Origin: CADEDH01 sp039029735
Lineage (GTDB): Bacteria > Actinomycetota > Acidimicrobiia > Acidimicrobiales > SZUA-35
Reading direction: 5' to 3'
Assembly (NCBI GenBank): GCA_039029735.1
Contig: JBCCFL010000003.1
Span: forward strand, 124,001 to 188,000
DNA: 64,000 bases
This document shows, piece after piece, positions 36,032 to 44,772 of this stretch (position 1 is its first letter; each line of letters begins with the position of its first letter). A program made the translations under genes and the position numbers. Under the pieces are notes generated by a model that saw nothing but the letters and a program-made list of their open reading frames with translations, did no database searches and had not been told where the DNA came from.

Positions 36032-37279
36032 ATGGCTCGGTCGAGCGCGCCGTCCGAGGCCGTTCCGATCGAGCTGGAGCCCGGCGAGGAAGCGGTCGAC
36101 GTTGACGTCGACCGGGTTGCCCGGGGCGTTGCCGACACACCAGTGGCGCTGGTGATCGCCGGTCTGGCCGCCATGGCCGCCCTCGGGCTGATCTGGCAGG
36201 TCAGCATCGGCACACCGTCAGAGTTGGTGGAGCCCCCCGTCACCACCGTGCTGGCCCCGCCCACCTCGCGAGCCACCCTCGTGAAGGGTGACGTCAGCGT
36301 GTTCGACCGGCCCGAGGTCAACCAACTGGCCAACCTCGAAACGCTCGACACGGCATTCGACATGGTGCTGACCACCCGGGATGGCGGTGCCGCCGCCCTG
36401 GTGTCGGTCGACGAGGCCGGGGTGGTGTCGGTGACTGAGCTCCCTGAGGCCACCGACTATGTGTTCGATCCGTCGGGGCAATGGCTCGCTGCGCTCGGCC
36501 ACACCGAGTTCGATGGCGGCCACGATGTGCTGTGGGCAGGGCGAGCAGGTGAGCCGCTCCAGTCGGTGGCCGTCGGCCTCAACGGATTCGCCTGGCACGA
36601 GACTGAGCCCGGCCACATCGCCTGGGCCTCACCAGGGGGCGATGAGGTGGAGACCCTGGATCTGGCAACCGGCCTTCGCAACGTGCAGACCATCGAGCTT
36701 CCCACCAGGGGGCGCCTGACCGGGTGGGGCGATTGGGGCGTTGCACTGTTGACCTCAGCAGCACGATTCCGCTCGGCGATCGTCGACCCGGGGGGCGAGG
36801 TGGTGACCGAGGACATCCCCGGCAGGTTCCGGATCGAGTCCTTCGATAGGCAGCTGCTGTTCTCGGGCTCGCTCGACTATCCGCTTTCGGTTGATCCGGC
36901 CACCGGTTCGAGATCGGTGGTCCACCCCACGCGTGGCGCCTACGTGTGGGCAGTCGACATCGACCGGGAGGGCCGCAGGCTGGCACTGTTCCTGGCCGAC
37001 GGCGGGGTGAAGGGCGAACCGTTCGAGGCTCGGTTGGCGATCTGGGACGATTCGATCCCCACCGGGGTCACGACCGTCGACGCCGTGCGAGCCTTCTCCG
37101 AGGTGGCGTGGGTAGACGATGGCACCGGGCTGTTGTTCGTACAGCAGACCCCGCTCGATGGATTCGAGGGCGGCACGATCCAGCGACGATCGGTGAGCGG
37201 TAGCCTGCTGCGGACAGCGGTGCCGAACGTCTTCCGAGGTCGAGAATGGGTGGCAGCGATAGCGCAACGGGAGACCTGA
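36032..37279 (+). CDS. membrane-anchored protein with WD40/TolB-like repeat pattern
   Basis: 415 aa from ATG 36032, preceded by ATCGAGG. The N-terminal 38 residues are acidic, then one membrane helix (about 37-58). The remaining 350 residues alternate short strand motifs such as VFDPSGQWLAALG and WHETEPGHIAWASPGGDEV, which suggests a six- or seven-bladed propeller outside the membrane. Likely a binding scaffold; ligand unknown. The last 34 nt overlap the start of the next gene, so the MFS protein is translationally linked. Confidence 0.72.
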   Translation: MARSSAPSEAVPIELEPGEEAVDVDVDRVARGVADTPVALVIAGLAAMAALGLIWQVSIGTPSELVEPPVTTVLAPPTSRATLVKGDVSVFDRPEVNQLANLETLDTAFDMVLTTRDGGAAALVSVDEAGVVSVTELPEATDYVFDPSGQWLAALGHTEFDGGHDVLWAGRAGEPLQSVAVGLNGFAWHETEPGHIAWASPGGDEVETLDLATGLRNVQTIELPTRGRLTGWGDWGVALLTSAARFRSAIVDPGGEVVTEDIPGRFRIESFDRQLLFSGSLDYPLSVDPATGSRSVVHPTRGAYVWAVDIDREGRRLALFLADGGVKGEPFEARLAIWDDSIPTGVTTVDAVRAFSEVAWVDDGTGLLFVQQTPLDGFEGGTIQRRSVSGSLLRTAVPNVFRGREWVAAIAQRET

Positions 37280-38583
37280 GCGCCTCCGATCGCCGAGAGA
37301 TCTTCGGATGGCAGATGTACGACTGGGCGTGGTCGGCGTTCTCGACCACTGTGGTCACGGCGCTGCTCGGGCCCTACCTGTTCGAACTGGCCGACGAGAA
37401 CGGCGGCGTGCCGATCGGCGGGTTCACGATCGAGGCGGGCTCGTTCTTTCCCTTCGCCGTGAGCGCGTCGGCGGTGCTGCAGCTCGTGTTCCTGCCGATG
37501 ATCGGGGCGGTGGCCGACCACACGTCGCACAAGAAGCGGCTCATGATGGCCCTCGCCTACGGCGGCAGCGCGCTCCTCGCGGCGCTCTTTCTCGTCACCA
37601 CGTCCACAGTCTGGCTCGGGGGGCTGCTCTTCGTCGTCGCCGCCGCAGCCTTCGGCGCCGCATCGGTGGTCTACAACTCGTTCCTGCCCGACATCGCCGC
37701 CCCGGAAGACCGAGACCGGGTGAGCGCCGTCGGGTACGCCTATGGCTACCTCGGCGGTGGCCTCTGGCTGGCGGCGAACTTCGCCTTGATCGCCCTGATG
37801 GACGACACCGGCCTGGCCGTACGCATCTCCCTGGCCGGCACCGGCGTGTGGTGTGCAGTGTTCTTCGCGTTGTTCCCCGGGCGGCTGTTGCGGGCGCGGC
37901 CAGCGAAGCGAACCAAACCCGCCGACCAGGCGTGGGTGCCGTTCAGCTTCCGGGCCGTGGCCGCCACGCTCACCGAGATGCGCCAGTCGCATCCCCAGGC
38001 GCTGTTGTTCCTCGGGGCCTACCTGCTCTTCACCGACGGCACCACGACCGTGACCTCCATCTCGACGTCGTTCGCCGCTGATGAACTCGACGCATCGGCC
38101 ACGACGTTGCTCACGCTGGTGTTGGTGATCCAGTTCGTCGCCATCCCGGGCTCGATCGGATTCGGTCGTCTGGCCGAGCGGGTGGGGGCGAAACGAGCCC
38201 TGCTGGTCAACCTCGTGGTGTGGATGGGGCTCGTGGTCTACGCCTTCGTCGCGCTCGACTCGATCGCCGAACTCTGGATCATGGGCATGGTGCTGGCAGT
38301 GGTGCTCGGCGGCTCGCTCGCCCTGAGCCGCTCGCTGTTCTCACTCATGATCCCGGCCAGCCGTGAGGCCGAGTACTTCGGCTTCTTCGAGATCGCGGCG
38401 CGGGGCACGTCATGGTTGGGCCCGCTGTTGTTCGGAGTGGTGAACCAGATGGTCGGATCTCAGCGTGCGGCAATACTCTCACTCATCGTGTTCTTCGCCC
38501 TCGGCATCGCCCTGCTCGTACGCGTCGACGTGCGGCGGGCAATGGATCAGGCCGGCCAGCGCTCGACGGAGTTGGTCACGTGA
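37246..38583 (+). CDS. MFS transporter, Atg22/UMF1-like
   Basis: 445 aa from ATG 37246, behind GAGGTCGAG. Twelve hydrophobic segments. IFGWQMYDWAWSAFSTTVVT at the N-terminus and PLIGA-like loop MIGAVADHTSHKKR are hallmarks of the UMF1 group, the bacterial relatives of the yeast vacuole effluxer Atg22. Substrates of the bacterial members are unknown, possibly amino acids. It overlaps the propeller-like gene by 34 nt and the acetyltransferase gene by 4 nt. Confidence 0.88.
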   Translation: MGGSDSATGDLSASDRREIFGWQMYDWAWSAFSTTVVTALLGPYLFELADENGGVPIGGFTIEAGSFFPFAVSASAVLQLVFLPMIGAVADHTSHKKRLMMALAYGGSALLAALFLVTTSTVWLGGLLFVVAAAAFGAASVVYNSFLPDIAAPEDRDRVSAVGYAYGYLGGGLWLAANFALIALMDDTGLAVRISLAGTGVWCAVFFALFPGRLLRARPAKRTKPADQAWVPFSFRAVAATLTEMRQSHPQALLFLGAYLLFTDGTTTVTSISTSFAADELDASATTLLTLVLVIQFVAIPGSIGFGRLAERVGAKRALLVNLVVWMGLVVYAFVALDSIAELWIMGMVLAVVLGGSLALSRSLFSLMIPASREAEYFGFFEIAARGTSWLGPLLFGVVNQMVGSQRAAILSLIVFFALGIALLVRVDVRRAMDQAGQRSTELVT

Positions 38584-39092
38584 CAGGTGACGGCGCCATT
38601 CGACCCGCCACGCGGGCCGACGCCGAGACCATTGCTGCCATCTACCGCCCCTTCGTCGAGAGCACGGCCACGTCGTTCGAGATGACGCCACCGTCGGCGA
38701 CCGACATGGCCGCTCGTATCGCCGCAACGCTCGGTAACGGACTGCCGTGGATCGTTGCCGACTACGACGGTGCCATCGCCGGATACGCCTACGCCGCGGT
38801 GTTCCGCTCGCGCCCCGCCTACGTGCACACCCGGGAAACGAGCGTGTACGTGGCCGATGGCTGGCGGGGCAGGGGAGTGGCGAGCCGGCTGATGACGGCC
38901 CTGATCGACGAGCTCGTCGAGCTCGGGGTGACGCAGGTGATCGCTGGCATCACGATGCCGAACGCCCCGAGCGTTGCCTTGCACGAGCGGCTCGGGTTCG
39001 AACCCGTTGGTGTGTTCACCGGCATCGGCCGCAAGTTCGACGCCTGGCACGACGTGGGCTTCTGGCAGATGGCGGTGGGCCCTGAGGCCTGA
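38580..39092 (+). CDS. GNAT N-acetyltransferase, phosphinothricin acetyltransferase-like
   Basis: 170 aa from GTG 38580, overlapping the MFS stop by 4 nt. It uses acetyl-CoA to acetylate an amine. Typical Pat/Bar features: IRPATRADAETIAAIYRPFV at the N-terminus, ETSVYVADGWRGRGVASRLM as the CoA-binding motif A, and LHERLGFEPVGVFTGIGRKF near the end. Close relatives acetylate phosphinothricin or methionine sulfoximine, many without known natural substrate. Its coupling to an MFS gene hints at detoxification, which is inference. Confidence 0.88.
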   Translation: MTGDGAIRPATRADAETIAAIYRPFVESTATSFEMTPPSATDMAARIAATLGNGLPWIVADYDGAIAGYAYAAVFRSRPAYVHTRETSVYVADGWRGRGVASRLMTALIDELVELGVTQVIAGITMPNAPSVALHERLGFEPVGVFTGIGRKFDAWHDVGFWQMAVGPEA

Positions 39093-39106
39093 CCTGGGGG
39101 ACAGGG

Positions 39107-39811
39107 CTACCAGATGGTGCGCAACACCTGGTAGGCCTCGGCGTACTCGACCCCGATCTCCTTGCCCCGGAGGCAGGCCAATGCCGCAACCGATTCCGGA
39201 CTGCGAACATGGGGCGACGGGCGGGCCTGGGTGGCGTAGGCGTCGAGAGCGGCGAGCTTGGCGTCCATCACCTCGGTGATGTCGACGAAGGCCTGCGGCC
39301 GCGGGATGTCCTTGCCCCACCACATGATCTTCGGAGACTCGTAGGCCAGCACCTCCGGGACGAGCCACTTGCCGAACACCGGGGCGATCGGACGCAGCGC
39401 GGCGAGTGCCGTTTCGTACATGGCCAGGTGGTCCTGGTCGTAGTCGTCGCCCGAGGGGATGAGCACGAGCTCGGGCTCGAGCTCGTTGATCTCAGTCTCG
39501 AACCGGTCGACGAGGTCGCGCTTCGGCACCGTGTCGAGCTTCTCGATCATGTCCTGATCGGGGTAGATCACGTCCCAGTCGAAGTCGAGGAGCTTGGCCA
39601 CCACCTCGATCTCGGCCACCCGCTGCTCGTATGTGGTGCCGCCGTCGAGGCCGTAGTGGTGAAACCCGTCCACGGAGCCGAACACCACCCGTACCCGGGT
39701 GCCGCTCTGTTGGGCCAGACGAGCCATCAAACCGCCACAGGCCAAGGCCTCGTCGTCGGCATGGGGAGCGAGAACGAGAACTCGCGACAGTGATGCCAGA
39801 TCAGACGGCAC
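39107..39811 (-). CDS. PIG-L/LmbE family deacetylase
   Basis: 234 aa from GTG 39811. The family contains zinc-dependent N-acetylglucosaminyl deacetylases such as MshB and the GPI enzyme PIG-L. Motif APHADDEALACGG near 15-27 corresponds to the usual PHPDDE zinc site, and SGDDYDQDH near 120-128 supplies the second metal motif. Last gene of a three-gene set with a glycosyltransferase and an epimerase, overlapping the latter by 11 nt, so it probably deacetylates an amino-sugar intermediate. Confidence 0.88.
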   Translation of the reverse strand: MPSDLASLSRVLVLAPHADDEALACGGLMARLAQQSGTRVRVVFGSVDGFHHYGLDGGTTYEQRVAEIEVVAKLLDFDWDVIYPDQDMIEKLDTVPKRDLVDRFETEINELEPELVLIPSGDDYDQDHLAMYETALAALRPIAPVFGKWLVPEVLAYESPKIMWWGKDIPRPQAFVDITEVMDAKLAALDAYATQARPSPHVRSPESVAALACLRGKEIGVEYAEAYQVLRTIW

Positions 39812-40826
39812 TGGTGCGCGCCGCCACGATCGGGCGGTAGTACTCGATCGTCTCCTGGATGAGGTCGGCGAGGTCCACCTCGGGCTTCCAGCCCACCGAC
39901 AACGCAGCGTTGAGCACCGGCGTCTTCTCGAACGAGTGGGCTTCCACGTAGAGGTCGCCGTGGATCTTCTTGGCGTCGGCGTAGATGACCTCGGAGTCTG
40001 AGCCCGTCATCGCCTTGACCGTGTCGGCGAGGGCGCGGACGGTGGTCTTGTTGTCGGGGTTGCCGACGTTGAACACCATGTGGCCCGAGTCGAGTGCGGC
40101 GTCCATGTGCTCGACGATGAATCGGGTGAGGTCCGACACCGACAGGAAGGCCCGGAGCTGCTCACCGGTGGCGAACACGGTGATGTCGTCGCCGACGAGC
40201 GCCTGCTGCACGAACGTGGGCACGACGAAGCCACCCATCTCGGACTGGCGCGGGCCGGTGACGTTGAACGGGCGGATCGCAATGCCGCGCAGGCCACGGT
40301 GCCGAGAGTTGGCAACGATCGCCTCGGACAGCGTTTTGGCGATGGCGTACTCCACCCGCACCGAGTAGTCGGACGGCACGATGATCGAGTCGGACTCCGC
40401 CAGCTGCCCGGAGCGGCCGTAGACCTCGGCCGAGGAGAAGATGCACAGCGGAACGTCGTGCTCGATGCACTGCTCCACCATGGCCTCGGTCGAGCGCACG
40501 AGATCGGGGCCGAGGCGCCCCGCGAACTTGAGGATGCCGGCTGGACCGACGAGCGATGCGGCGTGGATCACGCGTTCGGCGCCCGCCACCGTGCCACCGC
40601 CGGTCACGTAGTCCTCGACCGACATCTTGAGCACGGTGCAGTTCGGATTGTCTTCGTAGGGCTGGCTCGACAGCACCGAGCCCACGAGGGAGTCGATGAT
40701 GATCACCTTGCGGCCGGCGTCGAGGTAGGCATCGGCCACGAACGAACCGATGAAGCCCAGACCACCGGTCACGACCACGGCGTCGGTGGTGTCAACTTGG
40801 GCTGGGCCGAGGGAGGTGGGCGTCAT
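39801..40826 (-). CDS. NAD-dependent epimerase/dehydratase (extended SDR)
   Basis: 341 aa from ATG 40826, behind AAGGAG. The NAD-binding GGLGFIGS lies near 20-28 and the catalytic YAIAK near 155-159, with FSSAEVYG supplying the serine/threonine position. NVTGPRQ and FLSVSDL-type motifs are those of nucleotide-sugar epimerases/dehydratases. The exact product (e.g. UDP-galactose, UDP-xylose or another sugar) cannot be read from sequence. It is flanked by a glycosyltransferase (4-nt overlap) and a PIG-L deacetylase (11-nt overlap). Confidence 0.9.
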   Translation of the reverse strand: MTPTSLGPAQVDTTDAVVVTGGLGFIGSFVADAYLDAGRKVIIIDSLVGSVLSSQPYEDNPNCTVLKMSVEDYVTGGGTVAGAERVIHAASLVGPAGILKFAGRLGPDLVRSTEAMVEQCIEHDVPLCIFSSAEVYGRSGQLAESDSIIVPSDYSVRVEYAIAKTLSEAIVANSRHRGLRGIAIRPFNVTGPRQSEMGGFVVPTFVQQALVGDDITVFATGEQLRAFLSVSDLTRFIVEHMDAALDSGHMVFNVGNPDNKTTVRALADTVKAMTGSDSEVIYADAKKIHGDLYVEAHSFEKTPVLNAALSVGWKPEVDLADLIQETIEYYRPIVAARTSAV

Positions 40827-42130
40827 CGACGACTCCTTGTTGGGGGCGTAGTGGTGAACAGAGATCGGAGGAAGGTCCACGGGCCGGCGAGGCGGCCTGC
40901 GATCAGCGACAGCCGAGCGCGGCGGCTGATGCGTCGGGGGAGCAGCGCCGGGTCACCAACGGGCAGGTCGGCGGGGGCGAAGAGGGCGCCGAGGCCGTGG
41001 GGGATGCGCCTGATCACCGAGAACGCCGTCGCAGGCCGAACGAGGTGTGAGGTGAGGAACGCCGTCAGGCCCAGGCCGTAGGTGTACATCAACGAGTCGA
41101 ACGTTCGATCGTCGTAGCGGTCGGCGTGCCATCCCAGCACGGCCGGTTCATAGGCGGCGGCACGGCCATCGAGCAGCGGCGCCACAGCAGCGGCGAGATC
41201 CTCGCCGCCTCGAGTCCGGGTGCCGGGGCCGAGCCGCTCGTCGAACCCGCCCTGTTCCCGGAACCAGCCGGTGTCGAACGCCATGTTGGCGCCGATACCC
41301 CAGCCGAGTCGATAGGGGTGCAGGGCGTCGCCAGGGTCGGTGGGGCCGAGGAGCGTTGGCGCGAACCCATTCCGCCAGCCCCACCCCATAAGCGTTTCGA
41401 AATCCTGCTGGGCCGCGCTGTCGAGGTAGTAGGGCGGGCAGTAGCCGAACACGGCGCGCACGCTGTCGGCTCGGCGGAACCCGCGGGCGATCGCCAACGC
41501 CCACAAGGGATCGACCCGGATGTCGTCGGACAGGAACGCCACCCAGGGCTGCGATGCGAGGCGGAGGCCGATGTTGCGGGCCTTCGACAGCCCAGGTCGG
41601 GTCTCCGCCACGTACCGCACGCGATCGTCGGCACCGAAGTGCTCGGCCACCACGTCGGCGGTGGCACTGGTGCTCGCCCCGTTGTCGACCACGATCACCT
41701 CGATCGGGCCGGGGTAGAGCACAGCAAGCACGTCGGTGACGCACTGGTGCAGATGCTCGGGCCGATTGCGGGTGCCGATCACCACGCTCAGGCCTGGGAG
41801 GTCGGCGGTGGCGAGAGCTACGAGGTCCGTCGGCGGTGCCGGCGTCTCGGCACCGACGGCACGGTCGGTTGCATGGACCCGTAGCGCATGGAGCCAGCGG
41901 GTGCCGGGCGAGCTGGCCATGTCAGCGAGGTCGAGCCCGACGAGCCCGACCGGTTCACCCCGCCGGCGAACGAGCACCCTGGCGAACCCGTAGCGCGAGA
42001 GGTCGGGGGCGTTCGTCCCCAGCCCTGCCGGACCGTCGTACGTGGCGTCGAGATCGACCTCGCCGACCCAGATCGGCACAACCGAGGCGTCGACGACGTG
42101 TTGGCGCTGCGGTGCATCGATTGTCGCCAA
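40823..42130 (-). CDS. glycosyltransferase family 2 protein
   Basis: 435 aa from TTG 42130, behind AAGGGG; no better start is visible. An N-terminal extension of about 110 residues precedes the GT2 core: LSVVIGTRNRPEHLHQCV, then VIVVDNGAS, TRPGLSKARNIGL, and FLSDDI as the DxD-type metal site, followed by GANMAFD and the acceptor-side GGEDLAAAV. The C-terminus has a hydrophobic segment (LTAFLTSHLVRPA). It transfers a sugar from a nucleotide donor; the adjacent epimerase and deacetylase probably prepare or trim the sugar. Confidence 0.9.
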   Translation of the reverse strand: MATIDAPQRQHVVDASVVPIWVGEVDLDATYDGPAGLGTNAPDLSRYGFARVLVRRRGEPVGLVGLDLADMASSPGTRWLHALRVHATDRAVGAETPAPPTDLVALATADLPGLSVVIGTRNRPEHLHQCVTDVLAVLYPGPIEVIVVDNGASTSATADVVAEHFGADDRVRYVAETRPGLSKARNIGLRLASQPWVAFLSDDIRVDPLWALAIARGFRRADSVRAVFGYCPPYYLDSAAQQDFETLMGWGWRNGFAPTLLGPTDPGDALHPYRLGWGIGANMAFDTGWFREQGGFDERLGPGTRTRGGEDLAAAVAPLLDGRAAAYEPAVLGWHADRYDDRTFDSLMYTYGLGLTAFLTSHLVRPATAFSVIRRIPHGLGALFAPADLPVGDPALLPRRISRRARLSLIAGRLAGPWTFLRSLFTTTPPTRSRR

Positions 42131-42487
42131 CGTCGGGAACCCCTTGTCGAACCGTGGATCTGTGCGCCCAGAGGTCGGCTCGGGGTTGGTGCCCTGACGG
42201 GCTGCGGCCGACCTTCATGATCCATGGCGTCTTCTCTTGGTGCGCTCTGCCTTACGGTACTGCGACACCATCGTTGTGGTAGGTAGAGAGTGCCCTCATT
42301 GGGGAGGATTGCTCGTGCCGGGTGCCTGGAAACGCCGCCAATTGCCCGCGTAAGATTTCACCCCCTTCCTGCCAGTCGAGCAGTGCGACCGTCCGAAGAT
42401 CGTTCGGCTCCGAACTAATTGCCCTCGTCGGCTACCCTGTGTGTCATGGTGCCCCGCTCGGGGTGCACGGTCGAGGAGGTCGGCGAG
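42131..42487. other. 357-nt divergent intergenic region, no gene seen
   Basis: The region between the glycosyltransferase and aldehyde dehydrogenase starts. It is less GC-rich than its surroundings and should hold both promoters. The only structure I see is a weak inverted repeat CCGAA-GATCG-TTCGG at 42393-42407. An in-frame ATG at 42446 offers a 14-codon longer dehydrogenase start. No RNA gene recognised. Confidence 0.5.
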
Positions 42488-43951
42488 ATGACGGATCGGC
42501 GAACCGAGGTCGGCGGCGTTGCCGTTCCGGTCGATCATCTGATCGGTGGCGTCTGGGTCGGGTCAGACCGCACGTTCGAGTCGAGATCGCCCCTCGACTG
42601 GGAGGGGCCGGTGTTGGCCGACGTCGCTCGCGGTGACGCGTCCACCGCCGACGATGCGGTCGCCGCCGCCGTTGCCGGCTTCGGTGAATGGAGCAGTCGC
42701 TCGGCCAAGGAGCGAGCGGACGTCATGCACCGGATGGCCGACCTGATCGAGGCCAACAACGACGAGATCGCACGAGTCGAAACGCTCGACATGGGCTTCA
42801 TGTACGAGTCGATGAAGAACCGTCTCGTGGCCCGGGGCGCAGTGAACTTTCGGCTCTATGCCGACCTGATCGTCGAGCACGCGGAGCGCTCGTGGGATGC
42901 CAAGAGCATGCACAACGTGGTGCAGCGGATGCCGGCCGGGCCGGCGGTGGTGATCACACCGTGGAACGCACCGTTCATGCTGAGCACGTGGAAGATCGCA
43001 CCGGCTCTCGCCGCCGGCAACAGCGTGATCCACAAGCCGGCCGAGTGGTCGCCGCTGAGCGCAGCACTGTTGGCCGAGTTGGCCGTCGAGGCCGGGTTCC
43101 CGGCCGGGTCCTACAACCTCGTGCAGGGCATCGGTGAAGAGGTGGGGGCCGCCCTCGTTGCTGATCCACGGGTGCGGCGCATCACCTTCACCGGCTCGCC
43201 CGAGACCGGCCGCCACATCGGCACCGCCGCGGCCGCCAACCTCGTGCCCTTCACCGCCGAACTCGGGGGCAAGGGGCCGATGGTGGTCTTCGCCGATGCC
43301 GATCTCGACGCAGCCGCCCACCGGGCGGCCTGGCAGTTCGACGACTCGGGCCAGGTGTGTCTCGCCGGCACGAGGCTCCTCGTCGAGGAGTCGATCCGCG
43401 ACGAGTTCCTCGAACGGTTCCACCATCACGCCGATGCCCTCGTGCTCGGCGATTCCCGTGACGAGGCCACCGACATCGGGCCGCTCGTCCACCCCGACCA
43501 TCGGGCGAACGTAGACGGCTTCGTGGCCCGAGCCCGCGCCAACGGCGACACCGTGGTGCGCGGGGGAGCAGTGGTGGACGGCAGCCTCCACTATCAGCCC
43601 ACGTTGATCGAACCGGCCTCCAACGACAGCGAAGTGGTGCAACGGGAGATCTTCGGTCCGGTGCTCACCTTCCAGACCTTCTCCGACGAGGCCGACGCCG
43701 TGGCTCTGGCCAACAGCACCGACTACGGGCTCTCAGCTATGGTGTGGACCGGCTCGGCGGAGCGAGCCGAACGAGTGGGCCGCTCCTTGCGGGCTGGGCT
43801 GGTGTGGGTGAACACGTTCCTCGTGCGAGACCTCACGGCGCCCTTCGGTGGTATGGGGATAAGCGGGATCGGTCGCGAGGGCGGCGATCACGCCCTGGAC
43901 TTCCACAGCGATCTGAAGACCCTGATGGTGCTCGACGGAACCGTGCGATGA
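42488..43951 (+). CDS. aldehyde dehydrogenase
   Basis: 487 aa from ATG 42488, chosen because GAGGAGG lies 9 nt upstream. NAD(P)-dependent oxidation of an aldehyde to the acid. Family marks: PWNAPFMLSTWKIAPALAAG, FTGSPETGRHIG, catalytic base Glu258 in TAELGGKGP, nucleophile Cys291 in DSGQVCLAGTR, and EIFGPVLTFQTF near 400. The RLLVEESI continuation is like hydroxymuconate-semialdehyde or betaine-aldehyde dehydrogenases; the substrate is not certain. It overlaps the desaturase-like gene by 4 nt (ATGA). Confidence 0.92.
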   Translation: MTDRRTEVGGVAVPVDHLIGGVWVGSDRTFESRSPLDWEGPVLADVARGDASTADDAVAAAVAGFGEWSSRSAKERADVMHRMADLIEANNDEIARVETLDMGFMYESMKNRLVARGAVNFRLYADLIVEHAERSWDAKSMHNVVQRMPAGPAVVITPWNAPFMLSTWKIAPALAAGNSVIHKPAEWSPLSAALLAELAVEAGFPAGSYNLVQGIGEEVGAALVADPRVRRITFTGSPETGRHIGTAAAANLVPFTAELGGKGPMVVFADADLDAAAHRAAWQFDDSGQVCLAGTRLLVEESIRDEFLERFHHHADALVLGDSRDEATDIGPLVHPDHRANVDGFVARARANGDTVVRGGAVVDGSLHYQPTLIEPASNDSEVVQREIFGPVLTFQTFSDEADAVALANSTDYGLSAMVWTGSAERAERVGRSLRAGLVWVNTFLVRDLTAPFGGMGISGIGREGGDHALDFHSDLKTLMVLDGTVR

Positions 43952-44763
43952 GTCGCACCGACGTACGGCCGCCCGCCGCCATGGATCGCGGCGCCCCCCA
44001 CGGAGCTGCGTGGCGAAACCCGACACTGTGGCTCTTCCTGGGCTTCGTGGCGGCGATGGCCGTGCAGTTCTCCTACCTGGCCGGAGCGGTGGCATGGCCG
44101 CTGGCGATCGCCGCTGGTGTGATCGGTCGCTATCTCGGGTTCACCGTCATGCACGAGGCGTCGCATCGGGTGGCGCACCGGGCCGGATGGCTCAACGACG
44201 GGCTCGGATGGGTGACGGCGCTGCCGCTCACGCTCACGTTCCCGATGTTTCGCTCCGTGCACACGAAGCACCATGCCAACACGAACCATCCCGAGATCGA
44301 CCCAGACCTCGACGTTGGTCGTCGGCCGCTGATCCTTCGTCCGCTCTGGCTGCTGGCCCCGGCGTTCACCTACCGCCAGAAGTTCTACGCCAACGGCTGG
44401 CACAAGCGGGCCTGGCATCGCACGGCCCAGATTGCGCTCGACGTGGCCATCGTGGCGGCGATCGGCGGGAGCCTGGCAGCCGAGTGGGGGAGTGAGCTGG
44501 TGGTCGTCGCCGTCGCCCCGACGGTGATCACGGTCATGATCTTGACCTACTGCTTCGATCTGTTGCCCCACCGGCCCTACGACTCGACTGAGCGTTACCA
44601 CGACACACGAGCGATGCCGAGCCGAGTGCGGAACGTGGTGTTCCTCGGCCAGAACTACCACCTGGTACATCACCTGTGGAACTCCGTGCCCTGGTTCCGA
44701 TACCAGCGTGTGTTCGCCGAGAGGCGTGACGAGCTGATGGCAGTCGGCGCCCGCATCGATTGA
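43948..44763 (+). CDS. membrane fatty acid desaturase / carotene hydroxylase-like protein
   Basis: 271 aa from ATG 43948, translationally coupled to the aldehyde dehydrogenase. A di-iron membrane oxygenase with three histidine boxes: HEASH near 69-73, HTKHH near 109-113, and HLVHH near 241-245, plus an additional HANTNH. Four hydrophobic segments. Length and box spacing suit beta-carotene hydroxylases of the CrtR type as well as short fatty-acid desaturases; the choice cannot be made by eye. A carotenoid oxygenase is encoded 24 kb away, which makes a carotenoid role thinkable. Convergent with the CIA30 lipoprotein gene. Confidence 0.85.
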   Translation: MSRTDVRPPAAMDRGAPHGAAWRNPTLWLFLGFVAAMAVQFSYLAGAVAWPLAIAAGVIGRYLGFTVMHEASHRVAHRAGWLNDGLGWVTALPLTLTFPMFRSVHTKHHANTNHPEIDPDLDVGRRPLILRPLWLLAPAFTYRQKFYANGWHKRAWHRTAQIALDVAIVAAIGGSLAAEWGSELVVVAVAPTVITVMILTYCFDLLPHRPYDSTERYHDTRAMPSRVRNVVFLGQNYHLVHHLWNSVPWFRYQRVFAERRDELMAVGARID

Positions 44764-44772
44764 TCGGGCCGC

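Noticed and set aside
40080..41081. 333-codon plus-strand frame opposite the epimerase and glycosyltransferase
   Set aside because: No domain, and strongly supported genes lie on the opposite strand.
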